Shown: piece by piece, positions 49,270 through 59,060 of the stretch
Position numbering within the stretch: position 1 is the first letter of the stretch
How the letters are laid out: the number at the start of each line of letters is the position of its first letter
NCBI RefSeq assembly: GCF_920984735.1
Contig: NZ_CAKLBU010000006.1
Location: 62,001 to 126,000 of the forward strand
From: Pedobacter sp. Leaf250
Lineage (GTDB): Bacteria; Bacteroidota; Bacteroidia; Sphingobacteriales; Sphingobacteriaceae
Direction: 5' to 3'
DNA length: 64,000 bases
Translations under genes and position numbers: made by a program
Notes under the pieces: model-generated
What the model was told of the DNA's origin: nothing
The model's input: the letters and a program-made list of their open reading frames with translations, nothing else
Database searches by the model: none

Positions 49270-50436
49270 TTATTTGCTTCTCAGAAGTGCCTCTAAATAA
49301 TAATAATCGGCATAGTTGATTGGCACATCAATTTCAGATTTAGCTGGCCTATGACCCGTACTGTGTTCTAAAATAAAACCATAATTGGCACCCAATTTAC
49401 TGGTATATTTAGTACTTAAGGAATACAGAATTTTATCAGCAGCCGCTTTATACTTTTTAGCATTTTTACTGTATTTTGCCAGTTCATACAGCGCAGAAGC
49501 AGTTATTGCTGCCGCCGAAGCATCTCTGGAAACATTTGGAATATTTGGATCATTGTAATCCCAATAAGGGATGCCATCGGCTGGGGTAATTTTATTATTC
49601 AGGATGAATCCTGCAATCCCATCTGCCTGAGAAAGGTAGTTTATGTTTTTCGTTTCTCTGAAACAAAGTGTATACCCATATAATGCCCAGGCCTGACCAC
49701 GAGCCCAGGCAGATTCATTTGCATAACCTTGTGCTGTTAACTTTTGGAGAATATTCCCAGCTTTTAGTGTATCATAATCAATCACATGATAAGAACTGAA
49801 ATCAGGGCGGAAATGATTTTTAATTGTATGATGTGCATGAGAAACTGCAATCTTATAAAACGATGAGTCACCCGTCATTTTAGTAGCTTCAAACAGCAGT
49901 TCCAGATTCATCATATTATCAATGATTACTGGATATTTCCATTTATCGCCATTGTGGTCCCATGATTTTAATACCCCTGCTGTTTTATTAAAACGTGTTG
50001 AAAGTGACTTGGCAGCTTGAATAATAACAGATTTATATGCTGTATCACCTGTTATTCGGTATCCATTTCCAAAGGGTCCGTAAATCATAAATCCCAGATC
50101 GTGTGTTCCCCTGTTGTATTGCTCTTTCTTTATATCCTGCGTATATTTTTTAGCCAGATTTAACCATTTCTTATCCTTGGTATATTGGTAAAAATACCAA
50201 AGTTCGGCAGGAAAGAATCCACTGGTCCAATCTCTTGAAACCACCATCTTAAACTGCCCATTTTCTACTGTTCGGGGTGAAACCAAGTTTGGTTTTATAA
50301 GGCGGGCAGAATCAACATTTTTAATTAATAAATCGGTTTGCTTTTCAGCTGCAGCAAAAGCCTGTTTCACATTAACTTTTTGTGCTTTAGCCAAATTAAG
50401 CGACAAAACACAAAATAACATCATTTTAATTTTCAT
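49270..50436 (-). CDS. GH88 family unsaturated glucuronyl hydrolase
   Basis: 388 residues with a signal peptide (1-19). It hydrolyses the unsaturated 4-deoxy uronic acid left by polysaccharide lyases, releasing 5-keto-4-deoxyuronate. The GH88 motifs are clear: LVSPRT, RDWTSGFFPAELWY, THDLGFM (D113) and IIDNMMNLELL (D173). The two aspartates are spaced as in the Bacillus enzyme. The C-terminal DVPINYADYYYLEAL completes the (alpha/alpha)6 barrel. It starts one base after the lyase stop, fitting consecutive steps of one degradation path. Confidence 0.93.
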   Translation of the reverse strand: MKIKMMLFCVLSLNLAKAQKVNVKQAFAAAEKQTDLLIKNVDSARLIKPNLVSPRTVENGQFKMVVSRDWTSGFFPAELWYFYQYTKDKKWLNLAKKYTQDIKKEQYNRGTHDLGFMIYGPFGNGYRITGDTAYKSVIIQAAKSLSTRFNKTAGVLKSWDHNGDKWKYPVIIDNMMNLELLFEATKMTGDSSFYKIAVSHAHHTIKNHFRPDFSSYHVIDYDTLKAGNILQKLTAQGYANESAWARGQAWALYGYTLCFRETKNINYLSQADGIAGFILNNKITPADGIPYWDYNDPNIPNVSRDASAAAITASALYELAKYSKNAKKYKAAADKILYSLSTKYTSKLGANYGFILEHSTGHRPAKSEIDVPINYADYYYLEALLRSK

Positions 50437-50437
50437 A

Positions 50438-51619
50438 CTATAACCAAATTAAGGGGTTGCGAATAGGTAGGTTTCGGATTACTTCCTCTACCTGTGGTTG
50501 GTGATTTAATTTTTTCCAGGCTAAAAACCAATCTTGCTGATTGTACTGCACAGCTCCAAAAAATAAAAAGGGCTGTGCAACCGGCCAATTTTCCCAATAC
50601 ATCACATCAGGTTTCAATATCCATTTATTTTTATCAACTATATATGGATACAAATAATGAATTCCTTTTTTGATTGATTTGCCATCTGGAGTTTCAAAAT
50701 TAAAAAGATTATCGTTGGGCGTTGATAAAATTTGACAGAGCATCGTCATGGCATCGAGATTAAAGATTGAATAACCATAAGCTTTAGTCCTGGCCATTTC
50801 CAGCGGAAAACTTCCATCATTGCCCATTTGATTGGGCAGCAAAATGGTTTTATAACTGATTCGTAAAGAGTCAAGCATGTTTTCATCATTGCACAACTTG
50901 GCGAATGATGCTACCTGCATGGCCCAACATGTTGCATGATTATTTTTTACTGTCTTCTCCTGAATTCCGGGCACAGAGGTATTTAGCCATAAAGTATAAT
51001 CAGCAAACCATTGTTTAACACCTTGCAAAGTTGCATTGTTAAAGGATTTTGCATTTTGCATAACCAGTGCACCCTGAGCCACTTCCATCAAATGAATGGT
51101 ATCGATAATCCCATAATTCCGGCCAGTAAATCTGCCTTTCACAGCCTGGGCAAATAGCAAGTTTGGATTCATTAAGGTTTCGCTATTGATAAACCAGGCT
51201 TGAAAATGCTTTACAGCGTGTTTAACGTATTTCTCATCGCCTGTGATTTTATAAGCTGATGCCAATGCACCGATAATTTTACTAAATCGGATCATTGCTT
51301 TACGGTGCTCAAGAAAATTATCCGGGTTTGTTAAACCATCTTTGCTAATATAAGGCCCATTTGGATTTTTTGGATCTGGCCACCAATAATCCGCCTCAGA
51401 GAAAAAATCATGCTTCCCACCTGCACTGCGTGGAGATGATGAGGCTGTAATGGTAACCGGAGTTTGCTTTAATGCCCACGCGGCTTCTGTTATAATTTGT
51501 TTTTTTAATAATTCGATTGCTTGTTTCTCCAGATGATCTACATCCTTTTGAAATCCTGCAAATGCAGTTACCATAACATATAAAACAGTTACTACGAAAA
51601 TAGATAAGATCTTTTTCAT
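50438..51619 (-). CDS. Alginate-lyase-fold polysaccharide lyase (PL5/PL38-like)
   Basis: 393 residues with a signal peptide (about 1-21). An (alpha/alpha) toroid lyase: FFSEADYWWPDPKNPNGPY (72-90) is a typical aromatic substrate-binding start. KNNHATCWAM places the catalytic N226, N227, H228, and ARTKAYGYS places R277 and Y281/Y283, the PL5-type catalytic pattern. Sequence similarity to alginate lyase proper is limited, and PL38, which includes glucuronan-active enzymes, fits equally well. The products would be unsaturated uronides, which the GH88 neighbour handles. The substrate is not proven. Confidence 0.82.
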   Translation of the reverse strand: MKKILSIFVVTVLYVMVTAFAGFQKDVDHLEKQAIELLKKQIITEAAWALKQTPVTITASSSPRSAGGKHDFFSEADYWWPDPKNPNGPYISKDGLTNPDNFLEHRKAMIRFSKIIGALASAYKITGDEKYVKHAVKHFQAWFINSETLMNPNLLFAQAVKGRFTGRNYGIIDTIHLMEVAQGALVMQNAKSFNNATLQGVKQWFADYTLWLNTSVPGIQEKTVKNNHATCWAMQVASFAKLCNDENMLDSLRISYKTILLPNQMGNDGSFPLEMARTKAYGYSIFNLDAMTMLCQILSTPNDNLFNFETPDGKSIKKGIHYLYPYIVDKNKWILKPDVMYWENWPVAQPFLFFGAVQYNQQDWFLAWKKLNHQPQVEEVIRNLPIRNPLIWL

Positions 51620-51621
51620 GA

Positions 51622-54081
51622 TTATAATTCTCTAAAAACCGTTGGAATACCTTCTGATACTACAGAAGCAATACTTTTTCCTTTATTTAATTTCACTTTT
51701 ATAATGGCCCGACCATTATATGCCTGTACCTTTCTGGATCCAGATGAAGTTCCCATGTTATCCGATAATTTACCATCACCAGTTAAACCAAAGTTGATCC
51801 AGTTGATGGCATCCAGACATAAAATGCCTTTGCTATCGAAAAGCTTTACCTCCAAAGTGGCCACATCATCTTGTTGGGCAATTTTAGAGAGAACCATACT
51901 GACGGGCTTACCCCATTTCTCGGTCTGATAATTGAATTTAATCTCATCTGTTACCCTTACATTACCTTTTTTGGCTATAACCTTAACCGTATTTTCTCCT
52001 TTAACAAAAGGAAGATTCCAGCGTAAGCCCGCAGCGGGAAAATCTTGACTATTTCGTTTTTTTATTCCAAAACTTTTGCCGTTAAGAAAAATTTCAGCTT
52101 CACTACAATTCGAATAAACTTTTACCATTTTCTCTTCACCTATTCCGCCCCAACGTACCGGCCAGCTGTGTCCATAAATGTGAGCCATTGGTTTATCGGT
52201 CCAGTAAGACTGAAAAACATAATAAGATTCCTTTTTGGTAAAATCTCTTTCCACTACACCTTTCTGGTTCATGTACGGCACAGGATTATCTGGCCGAACA
52301 GGCGTAGAGAAATCCTTAAATGGCCAATAAGCTGCACCACTAAGCCATGGCATGTTTTCTTGCTCTTTCAGGTGCCAATCTATCAAATTGGTGATGTATG
52401 ATTCGCTCCAATCCCCATCTTTTGAGATTCTAGCTCCACCTCCATATAATGAAGCATCGCCAGCACGTTCATCTGTTTTACCACCTGTTTTAATCTTACT
52501 TAAAGCCTTATCGGGGTTTTCAGAATGTCGCATGGCATGGCTGTCTCCGCCCCATTCTACATGTAAAAAACGTTTTACTTTGGCAAATTCATCTTCTGAT
52601 GCTTTTTTATAATCGGTATATGCCCCGCGATACCAGCCAGCCCAAATGGAAGGCGAATAAACATCAACAATATCAGCACAGAAATCGCAACGGCGAATGG
52701 CGGTGTAGCGACTGGCATCCAGCTTATGAGAAAGATCGTTCAATTCTTTCATAAAAGTTCTGATTTTCTCCTTATCAAATTCCGGAAAATCTCCTGGCCA
52801 GTCGTTTTCATTTCCCAAACCCCAAATCATTATTGAGGGATGATTGTAATGTTGCTCAATCATATTTTTCAACATAGTCCGGGCCTGTTGCTTGTAAACA
52901 TCACCTCCCAAACCACCGCGGCACCAAGGAATTTCTTCCCACACCAGGATACCCAAGCTATCGCATAAGTTTAAAACCGTTGGTGATTGTTGGTAATGTC
53001 CTAAGCGGATGAAATTTACCCCCATATCTTTCATCATTTTCATTTCCGTACGGATCATATCATCTGTCATGGCTGCTGCAACACCTGCATGATCTTCATG
53101 CCGATGTGTTCCACGAAGCAATAAACGTTTTCCATTCAGGTTAAATGGTCCCTTCTCTACAAATTCAATGTTCCTGAAACCAAATTTCTCCTCGCCTTTA
53201 TCATTTCCTATTGATGAAATGAGTTCGTATTGCAGGCGATATTGAACAGGCTTTTCCGTTGACCATAATTGAGGTTTCTTCACCGTGATCTCCCAAAAAG
53301 GCAAATCATTGCTTATTTCCAGTTTTTTATTGATTGAGCTTACAATTTTTCCATTAGGATCGATTATATTGGCTTTAATGCTTGCCCCACCCACTTGATT
53401 TGGATTGTAAAAACGTGCGGTCAATCGTAATTTACCTGATTTACCTTCAGCATCAACTTCAGCCTTTACAAACATCTGATCGATTGAAAGAGATGGAACA
53501 TAAACTAAATTTAAATGACGATATATGCCTCCGTATACATTGAAATCAGATAAATCGGATGGAATCATTTCCAAATCCCTTGAGTTATCTGTACGGATGG
53601 AAATGGGTACTTTACCTTTAAACTGCTTTTGATAAATCTCTGTTTTTTGAAATGAAGCAACTGCATCGGTAATGTCGACTTTCCATTCATCGTAACCACC
53701 AACATGCGTAGCTACTTTTGTTGTATAAACATAAATTTCTGTTTTTTGCCCTGCTCCCTCAAAATGCAAAATTGTTCTTCCGTTTTTGTAAAGGTTTTCA
53801 ATTTTAAGTTGTGTACGGTACCAAGCCGGACCTTGATAATAATTTAAATCTGGATCAACTGCATCAGTAGCATTAACGCAATGAGGCAGGTTTACATTTT
53901 CCCAAAGCGGAACAGATTCTGGATTACCTACTCCAACAGGGCGAACGGCTTCCCATATTCCGCCCAAATCTTGTTTCAGAAATTCCCAGTTTTGGCTTAA
54001 GCGAACTGATTTTTGTGACCACGAGATCTCGCTACAAAACAGTAAAGCAAAGATCAATATATATTTGAAGTACCTGAACAT
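51622..54081 (-). CDS. GH2 family beta-glycosidase (819 residues)
   Basis: Signal peptide about 1-22. Sugar-binding, immunoglobulin-like and TIM-barrel domains follow in GH2 order. The acid/base is E425 (GLGNENDWPG) and the nucleophile is E509 (LHVEWGGDS); both lie in the usual positions after strands 4 and 7. RGTHRHEDHAG is the conserved segment before the barrel. GH2 covers beta-galactosidase, beta-glucuronidase and beta-mannosidase; the uronate-directed neighbours suggest glucuronidase or galactosidase activity, but no residue decides it. It follows the other GH2 gene by 7 bases. Confidence 0.92.
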   Translation of the reverse strand: MFRYFKYILIFALLFCSEISWSQKSVRLSQNWEFLKQDLGGIWEAVRPVGVGNPESVPLWENVNLPHCVNATDAVDPDLNYYQGPAWYRTQLKIENLYKNGRTILHFEGAGQKTEIYVYTTKVATHVGGYDEWKVDITDAVASFQKTEIYQKQFKGKVPISIRTDNSRDLEMIPSDLSDFNVYGGIYRHLNLVYVPSLSIDQMFVKAEVDAEGKSGKLRLTARFYNPNQVGGASIKANIIDPNGKIVSSINKKLEISNDLPFWEITVKKPQLWSTEKPVQYRLQYELISSIGNDKGEEKFGFRNIEFVEKGPFNLNGKRLLLRGTHRHEDHAGVAAAMTDDMIRTEMKMMKDMGVNFIRLGHYQQSPTVLNLCDSLGILVWEEIPWCRGGLGGDVYKQQARTMLKNMIEQHYNHPSIMIWGLGNENDWPGDFPEFDKEKIRTFMKELNDLSHKLDASRYTAIRRCDFCADIVDVYSPSIWAGWYRGAYTDYKKASEDEFAKVKRFLHVEWGGDSHAMRHSENPDKALSKIKTGGKTDERAGDASLYGGGARISKDGDWSESYITNLIDWHLKEQENMPWLSGAAYWPFKDFSTPVRPDNPVPYMNQKGVVERDFTKKESYYVFQSYWTDKPMAHIYGHSWPVRWGGIGEEKMVKVYSNCSEAEIFLNGKSFGIKKRNSQDFPAAGLRWNLPFVKGENTVKVIAKKGNVRVTDEIKFNYQTEKWGKPVSMVLSKIAQQDDVATLEVKLFDSKGILCLDAINWINFGLTGDGKLSDNMGTSSGSRKVQAYNGRAIIKVKLNKGKSIASVVSEGIPTVFREL

Positions 54082-54088
54082 TTTATAA

Positions 54089-56728
54089 TTAATAAATTTT
54101 TCTTAGTTGAATTGCATTTAAAACGGCTTTGCCGACAAGATTATTAAAACTGATGGTAATGCCTTTTTTTCCAAAAACTGTAACTCGGGTTTTCTTTTCT
54201 ACAGCAGTTGCATAACCATAATCGGTTGCTAGATCTACATTTTCCATAAACATCTCATCGTTGATCAGTACGTTAAAAATTCTGCGCTGTTCGATCTCTT
54301 TTTTAGTGTTATTTTCCAGGTTATAAGCTAATTTTTCTTTTGCCTCGCCCCCCAACAATTCAGCAAAATGAAGTACAAGTTCATACTCACCATCCGGAAC
54401 ATCAAATTTAAATTGCTCAATTCCTACTTGCTGGGTTTGATAAATTGGATCATGATCAGTACCCAGTAGATTTTTATCGCTGCCATAACTGATTCTGTTA
54501 TTGCTACCTTTAAACGGCATGCCGCCAACATAACCCCAAGATCCTTTTCTAAAAGGCTGATCCGGTATCCACAGTTGATGCTGCTTTTCATCTATATACA
54601 TGCGCTTGGCACCTAAAAGCACATTCATCTGTTGAAACGGAATGGTATCTGTAAAACGATAAGGTTGCAATTGGAAATTAATTTCAGCCTGGTCATTTTG
54701 ATCGCCAGAAATTACACTTAATTTGTTAATGCCATTTTTAAATGGCACTTGCCAATCTATCATATGATCTACAGCATCTTTAATACCCAAACTAACACCT
54801 TTTAAATATAATTCGGCTGTTTTAAAATTTGTAGCTACCTGTATCAGCTGAGTGCTTGTTGTTTTACCAGAATCGGCTAAGGCTGTTCGTTCATTCCATT
54901 GTGCCGATGTTATTTTTAAATAAGGTTTTTGCAACAAATATGCCTGATAAAGAAAGTATGTATCCTTTGGTTTGCGTCCAATGGTGAGTAATCCTTTATT
55001 ATTGATATGAGGCATGGTTTCCTCACGGGTTTCTGAATTAAAATCGGCAAGATTCCAGGCCATTCCACCTGCTACAAACTGCCTGTTTAGCATGGCATTG
55101 AGATAGGTTTGATGGAATTTTACTGCATATTCTACGCTTTTATCAAACCTTACCGGATCTGTGGATCTAATCCTTGGATCGGCATCTGCCCCATATTCTG
55201 TTACCAGAAAAGGCGTGTTTGGTAACTCTTTATGGTGGCGATCTAAAAATTTTTCGAAATCTGCGGGTACTCCGGAATACCAGCCTGAGTATAAATTCCA
55301 ACCAACAATCATTGGAATTTTGGTGAGGCCAACTTTATTGTAAAGATCCCAGGCACCATGATTGACCAATAAAGTGTACCGCGATGGATCTAATTTACGT
55401 GTTAAACTATCGAGTTTTTGTGCAAGTTCACGAACATGATCAAAATAAATCTGCTGGCGGGGTTTGTCATCTGTAAACTTTGGTCGCAATAATATCTCAT
55501 TCATATACGCCCAAATGATCACACTTGGATGGTTGAAATTCTGGCTGATCATTTCCCGCTCCATGTTTAAGCAGTTATTGGTAAAAGCAGCTGATTCTGT
55601 AATGGTATTCACCACTGGAATTTCGACAGAAGCCAGGATACCTAAGCGGTCGCACGTTTCCAAAATTAAAGGATCTTGAGGATAATGAGCTACCCGTAAA
55701 AAGTTGCCGCCCATTTCTTTTATCAGTTCTACATCCCTTATCTGGAGCGCATCGGGTGTAGCATTGCTAAGATCTTCATAATCCTGGTGACGACTTGCCC
55801 CCATCAACTTGAGCGGTTTACCATTTAAGAAAAATCCTGTATTGGGATCAAACTTAAACCAACGAAAGCCTAGTGGATGAGAAACCTGATCAATCACTTT
55901 TTTAGTTTTCGCATCCAGAATTTTAGAAATTATACGGTAGAGATATGGATTTTCAGTTGACCATAATTCAGGATTTTTAATTGATCTGATATCCTGAACA
56001 ACAGATTTCTTTTCTCCCTTTATGATTTTAATATTGGCTGTTTTAGTGGCAATGAGTAATCCTTTTGCATCGAATATTTGATGGATAATCTGTACCACCT
56101 TATCGGTAGTTCCTGCATTTTCAATATAAGAATTTACTTTAACATTCGCAGAACTGGAGCTTACTTCTGGAGTGGTGATGAATATACCGGAACTCCCGTT
56201 CTCACTTTGCGAAAAATGTACCTGATCAGCAATCAACAGATTTACATTTCGATAGATACCTCCAAAAAAAGTAAAATCGGCAGTTAAGGGCGGTATGTCT
56301 TCATTGAAACGGTTATTAACCTGCACTTCTACTACATCATTTTTATAATTTAAGAATTTTGTTATCGGTACCGTGAAACGGGTATAACTGCCGATGTGCC
56401 TTGCTGCCAAAGTTCCGTTAACAAATACTTCCGCTTCCTGACCAACCCCATTAAAAATCAAAAAGATCTGTTTCCCTCTAGCCGATTCATCAAATTTTAA
56501 TTTCCTGGTGTAAAAACCTAAACCTCTGTAATAACCGGGCTGATCATCCAATACATCTTTTGCATTCCAGGTATGTGGGATTATTACCGGCTGTTGTGGT
56601 TCTTTATCTTTATGAAATTGCCATTGATCATTTAAGCTGATCAGTTTTCGTCCTCCCATTTGAGCAGAGCAAACGGAAATCCAAATTAATGAAATCGTAA
56701 ATACAAACAACAACTTAAATTTTAGCAT
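54089..56728 (-). CDS. GH2 family beta-glycosidase with C-terminal malectin-like domain
   Basis: 879 residues with a signal peptide (about 1-22). The catalytic barrel has acid/base E411 (WAYMNEILL) and nucleophile E511 (LVTEYGAD). After the barrel comes a beta-sandwich and then a malectin-like domain of about 150 residues (GEYELVLHFAELLGGE, NVLINDEMFMENVDLATDYG, ITISFNNLVGKAVLNAIQLRKIY), which usually binds carbohydrate. It differs clearly from the adjacent GH2, so the pair probably cleaves two linkages. Its gene starts 125 bases after the lipoprotein gene, behind a strong hairpin. Confidence 0.91.
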   Translation of the reverse strand: MLKFKLLFVFTISLIWISVCSAQMGGRKLISLNDQWQFHKDKEPQQPVIIPHTWNAKDVLDDQPGYYRGLGFYTRKLKFDESARGKQIFLIFNGVGQEAEVFVNGTLAARHIGSYTRFTVPITKFLNYKNDVVEVQVNNRFNEDIPPLTADFTFFGGIYRNVNLLIADQVHFSQSENGSSGIFITTPEVSSSSANVKVNSYIENAGTTDKVVQIIHQIFDAKGLLIATKTANIKIIKGEKKSVVQDIRSIKNPELWSTENPYLYRIISKILDAKTKKVIDQVSHPLGFRWFKFDPNTGFFLNGKPLKLMGASRHQDYEDLSNATPDALQIRDVELIKEMGGNFLRVAHYPQDPLILETCDRLGILASVEIPVVNTITESAAFTNNCLNMEREMISQNFNHPSVIIWAYMNEILLRPKFTDDKPRQQIYFDHVRELAQKLDSLTRKLDPSRYTLLVNHGAWDLYNKVGLTKIPMIVGWNLYSGWYSGVPADFEKFLDRHHKELPNTPFLVTEYGADADPRIRSTDPVRFDKSVEYAVKFHQTYLNAMLNRQFVAGGMAWNLADFNSETREETMPHINNKGLLTIGRKPKDTYFLYQAYLLQKPYLKITSAQWNERTALADSGKTTSTQLIQVATNFKTAELYLKGVSLGIKDAVDHMIDWQVPFKNGINKLSVISGDQNDQAEINFQLQPYRFTDTIPFQQMNVLLGAKRMYIDEKQHQLWIPDQPFRKGSWGYVGGMPFKGSNNRISYGSDKNLLGTDHDPIYQTQQVGIEQFKFDVPDGEYELVLHFAELLGGEAKEKLAYNLENNTKKEIEQRRIFNVLINDEMFMENVDLATDYGYATAVEKKTRVTVFGKKGITISFNNLVGKAVLNAIQLRKIY

Positions 56729-56787
56729 AAATACGAAGGGATAAATTTGGAAGACCGGGAACTGTTAGTGTGAAAATTTGCTAAATT

Positions 56788-56824
56788 TAATTAACCTTCC
56801 TGCCGAAATGGATCAGCAGGAAGG
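56788..56824 (-). terminator. Intra-operon hairpin between lipoprotein and GH2 genes
   Basis: Perfect 9-bp arms CCTTCCTGC (56795-56803) and GCAGGAAGG (56816-56824) with a 12-base loop. On the - strand it is followed by TTAATTAAATTT, a weak U-rich tail. It begins 29 bases after the lipoprotein stop, so it could terminate partially and favour high expression of the binding genes over the enzymes. Confidence 0.55.
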
Positions 56825-56853
56825 AATTAGTATTTTAAAAAACTATAGTAAAG

Positions 56854-57381
56854 TTATCTGATTTCTATAAATCGTTTAAATGCCTGGGTAAAAGTACCTA
56901 CAGTATATTGCTGCGTGGTATTGGTAACCAGATTAATTTCTATTCTGCGGGTACCAGCCAATGAATTATTCAGTACCTTAAAATACAAGGTATCTATTTT
57001 AGTTTCAGCTTTTGGGAATACTAAATTATAAATTCCATTGGTGGGCTGAATTCTATTTCCACTTTTATCTACCACTTCAAAATCCTGACCAACAACAGCC
57101 GGATTGGTTATACCGGTGGTGATCAGAGAATATTGCACCGAGGGATCGTAATCACGCAGGTAAGAAGAATGAAATTTAACCGGAAATTTCACGAGTGCTG
57201 TCTGGTTTCTTAATACGGAAGCTGTTCCTGTATTGTTCCATGGTATAGAGAAAAAGCCAGCATAATAATAGTTCTCTAACTCTGGTACGCCAACAGGATC
57301 TGTATCAAGTTTATCGCAACTTGATAACAAAGTAATATTAAACAGGATGCCTGTTAAAAATTTTATATGTAATAATTTCAT
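56854..57381 (-). CDS. SusE/SusF-position surface lipoprotein, PUL2
   Basis: 175 residues. The lipoprotein signal ends at C22 (LLSSCDKLD). The mature part is beta-rich, with a pattern (YYAGFFSIPWNN, VKFPVKFHSSYL, TRRIEINLVTNTTQ) like small immunoglobulin-like lipoproteins (for example DUF4843-type) that follow SusC/SusD pairs. Such proteins help bind glycan at the cell surface. It starts 13 bases after the susD stop. Confidence 0.72.
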   Translation of the reverse strand: MKLLHIKFLTGILFNITLLSSCDKLDTDPVGVPELENYYYAGFFSIPWNNTGTASVLRNQTALVKFPVKFHSSYLRDYDPSVQYSLITTGITNPAVVGQDFEVVDKSGNRIQPTNGIYNLVFPKAETKIDTLYFKVLNNSLAGTRRIEINLVTNTTQQYTVGTFTQAFKRFIEIR

Positions 57382-57394
57382 GCTTTTCAGTTTT

Positions 57395-59059
57395 TTAATT
57401 CCAGTTTGGATTTTGCTTAATATTGTTCCCGCTTAAACTGATCTCCTGTAAAGGCACAGGATATAAATAATCTCTAAGTGGGTTAAAAGCCCTGTTATTA
57501 GCTGCCTCAACAACCAATACACCATCGGCATTTAAAACCAACGTTGAAGCAACAGTGCCAACCCATTCAAGCGCATTGTACTTAGCGCCCAATAAAGCTT
57601 TAGGCAAAACTGTTTCAGCAGTTTTCCACCTGATGAGATCTCCATATCTAAAGCCTTCCAATGATAATTCAACTGTACGCTCTCTTCTTATTTCTTCTCT
57701 CATGCTTAAATTATTTGCAGCAACAAAAGCATTTGTTAATCTCACGTTTAAACCAGCTCTGTTTCTAATCACGTTGATGGACAGATCCAGATCAGCATCT
57801 GAAATATTTTCAGTTAATTCATATTTTGCTTCAGCATAAATTAATAAGACTTCTGCATATCGAATTAGAGGTTTGTGTACTGTAGAATTATTGTTTGTTG
57901 TCCAGTCTTGCGCATTGAAACCTTTTTTAGCTGCAAAAGCAGATCTCGACCCTAACGATGTACCCGGAACCCAAGGACGTTGATAGGCTTGTTCACCACT
58001 CCTGAAAACCAATGTAGTGATACGTGGATCACGATTATCCAGGATTGTGTTGTATGATGGTTCTGATCCTTCATTAACAAACAGTGGAGATCTGGATGCA
58101 GAAACAGAATTATCAGTATTAAATGCCGGCAACCCATCTCTGTACAAAAACATGCGGATTAAATTTCTAGTTGGCGCTATTCTACCATTTTCCAAATCGC
58201 GGGAAGTATTATGTACCAAACCAATTGCTGATGTTCCGCCATATAGTTTCACAAAAACATTTTCGGTATTGGATGCGCCTTCACCATCATGGGTAAACAT
58301 CCCCTGATAATTAGCAAAAAGCCGATGGCCCTGCCCCATTACCAGAGTAGAGGCATCAACAGCTATTTGCAGGTGCTTTTGGTAATCAGCAATTCCAAAA
58401 AATTTCATGCGGGTACCTTCATTTAAAGCGATACGGGCTTTTAAAGCCCATGCAGCACTTTTGGTAACTCTTCCATATTGTAATGCCGGTAACGCTGCTC
58501 GTGTGGGTAACCAGGTTGCGGCAAAATCCAAATCATCATACATGGCTTGTACCACCAATAAGCGATCGGTGCTCGGCATAGATAGTTCTGGTGCATCTAC
58601 ACCTAAGGTTTTCAAAATTAAAGGCACATTGCCATATTTTTGAACAAGATTAAAATAGGCGTATGCCCTAAAGAATCTAGCTTCGGCAAAATAACGGTTC
58701 TTGATCGCATCGCTTACCTGGGCTTTTGTACCTTTCTCCAAAATGTTATTGGCCGTGAATATATGCTGATAAGGAATTCTCCAATCATCGCTTGTTCCTG
58801 GTACACCACGGTTTCCATTGCTAATCTGATTAAGGCCACCTTGGTTTACATTATCATCGCCTCGGTTATCTATGGTGTAACCTGCCAATTGCTGGTACAT
58901 CCTATTTGCGGCATTCATTAAATCGCTTTCTGTATTCCAGAATGTATTATCGGTTAGTTCCGTTTCTGGTAAACGATCTAGTTTTTTGCAAGCATTTAAT
59001 GTGGATACAATCAATATGGCTGCAAAGAATATTTTATATGTTATTTTCATATCAATCAT
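57395..59059 (-). CDS. SusD/RagB-family glycan-binding lipoprotein of PUL2
   Basis: 554 residues. The lipoprotein signal ends at C24 (LNACKKLDRL). The N-terminal SusD domain (DNTFWNTESDLMNAANRMYQQL), helical core (AEARFFRAYAYFNLVQKYGNVPLIL) and C-terminal part (RNRAGLNVRL, EIRRERTVELSLEGFRYGDLIRWK, YLYPVPLQEIS) are standard. A start at codon 4 (59050, MKITYK) is an equally good choice and gives a more typical signal. It follows susC by one base and so is translated with it. Confidence 0.95.
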   Translation of the reverse strand: MIDMKITYKIFFAAILIVSTLNACKKLDRLPETELTDNTFWNTESDLMNAANRMYQQLAGYTIDNRGDDNVNQGGLNQISNGNRGVPGTSDDWRIPYQHIFTANNILEKGTKAQVSDAIKNRYFAEARFFRAYAYFNLVQKYGNVPLILKTLGVDAPELSMPSTDRLLVVQAMYDDLDFAATWLPTRAALPALQYGRVTKSAAWALKARIALNEGTRMKFFGIADYQKHLQIAVDASTLVMGQGHRLFANYQGMFTHDGEGASNTENVFVKLYGGTSAIGLVHNTSRDLENGRIAPTRNLIRMFLYRDGLPAFNTDNSVSASRSPLFVNEGSEPSYNTILDNRDPRITTLVFRSGEQAYQRPWVPGTSLGSRSAFAAKKGFNAQDWTTNNNSTVHKPLIRYAEVLLIYAEAKYELTENISDADLDLSINVIRNRAGLNVRLTNAFVAANNLSMREEIRRERTVELSLEGFRYGDLIRWKTAETVLPKALLGAKYNALEWVGTVASTLVLNADGVLVVEAANNRAFNPLRDYLYPVPLQEISLSGNNIKQNPNWN

Positions 59060-59060
59060 T

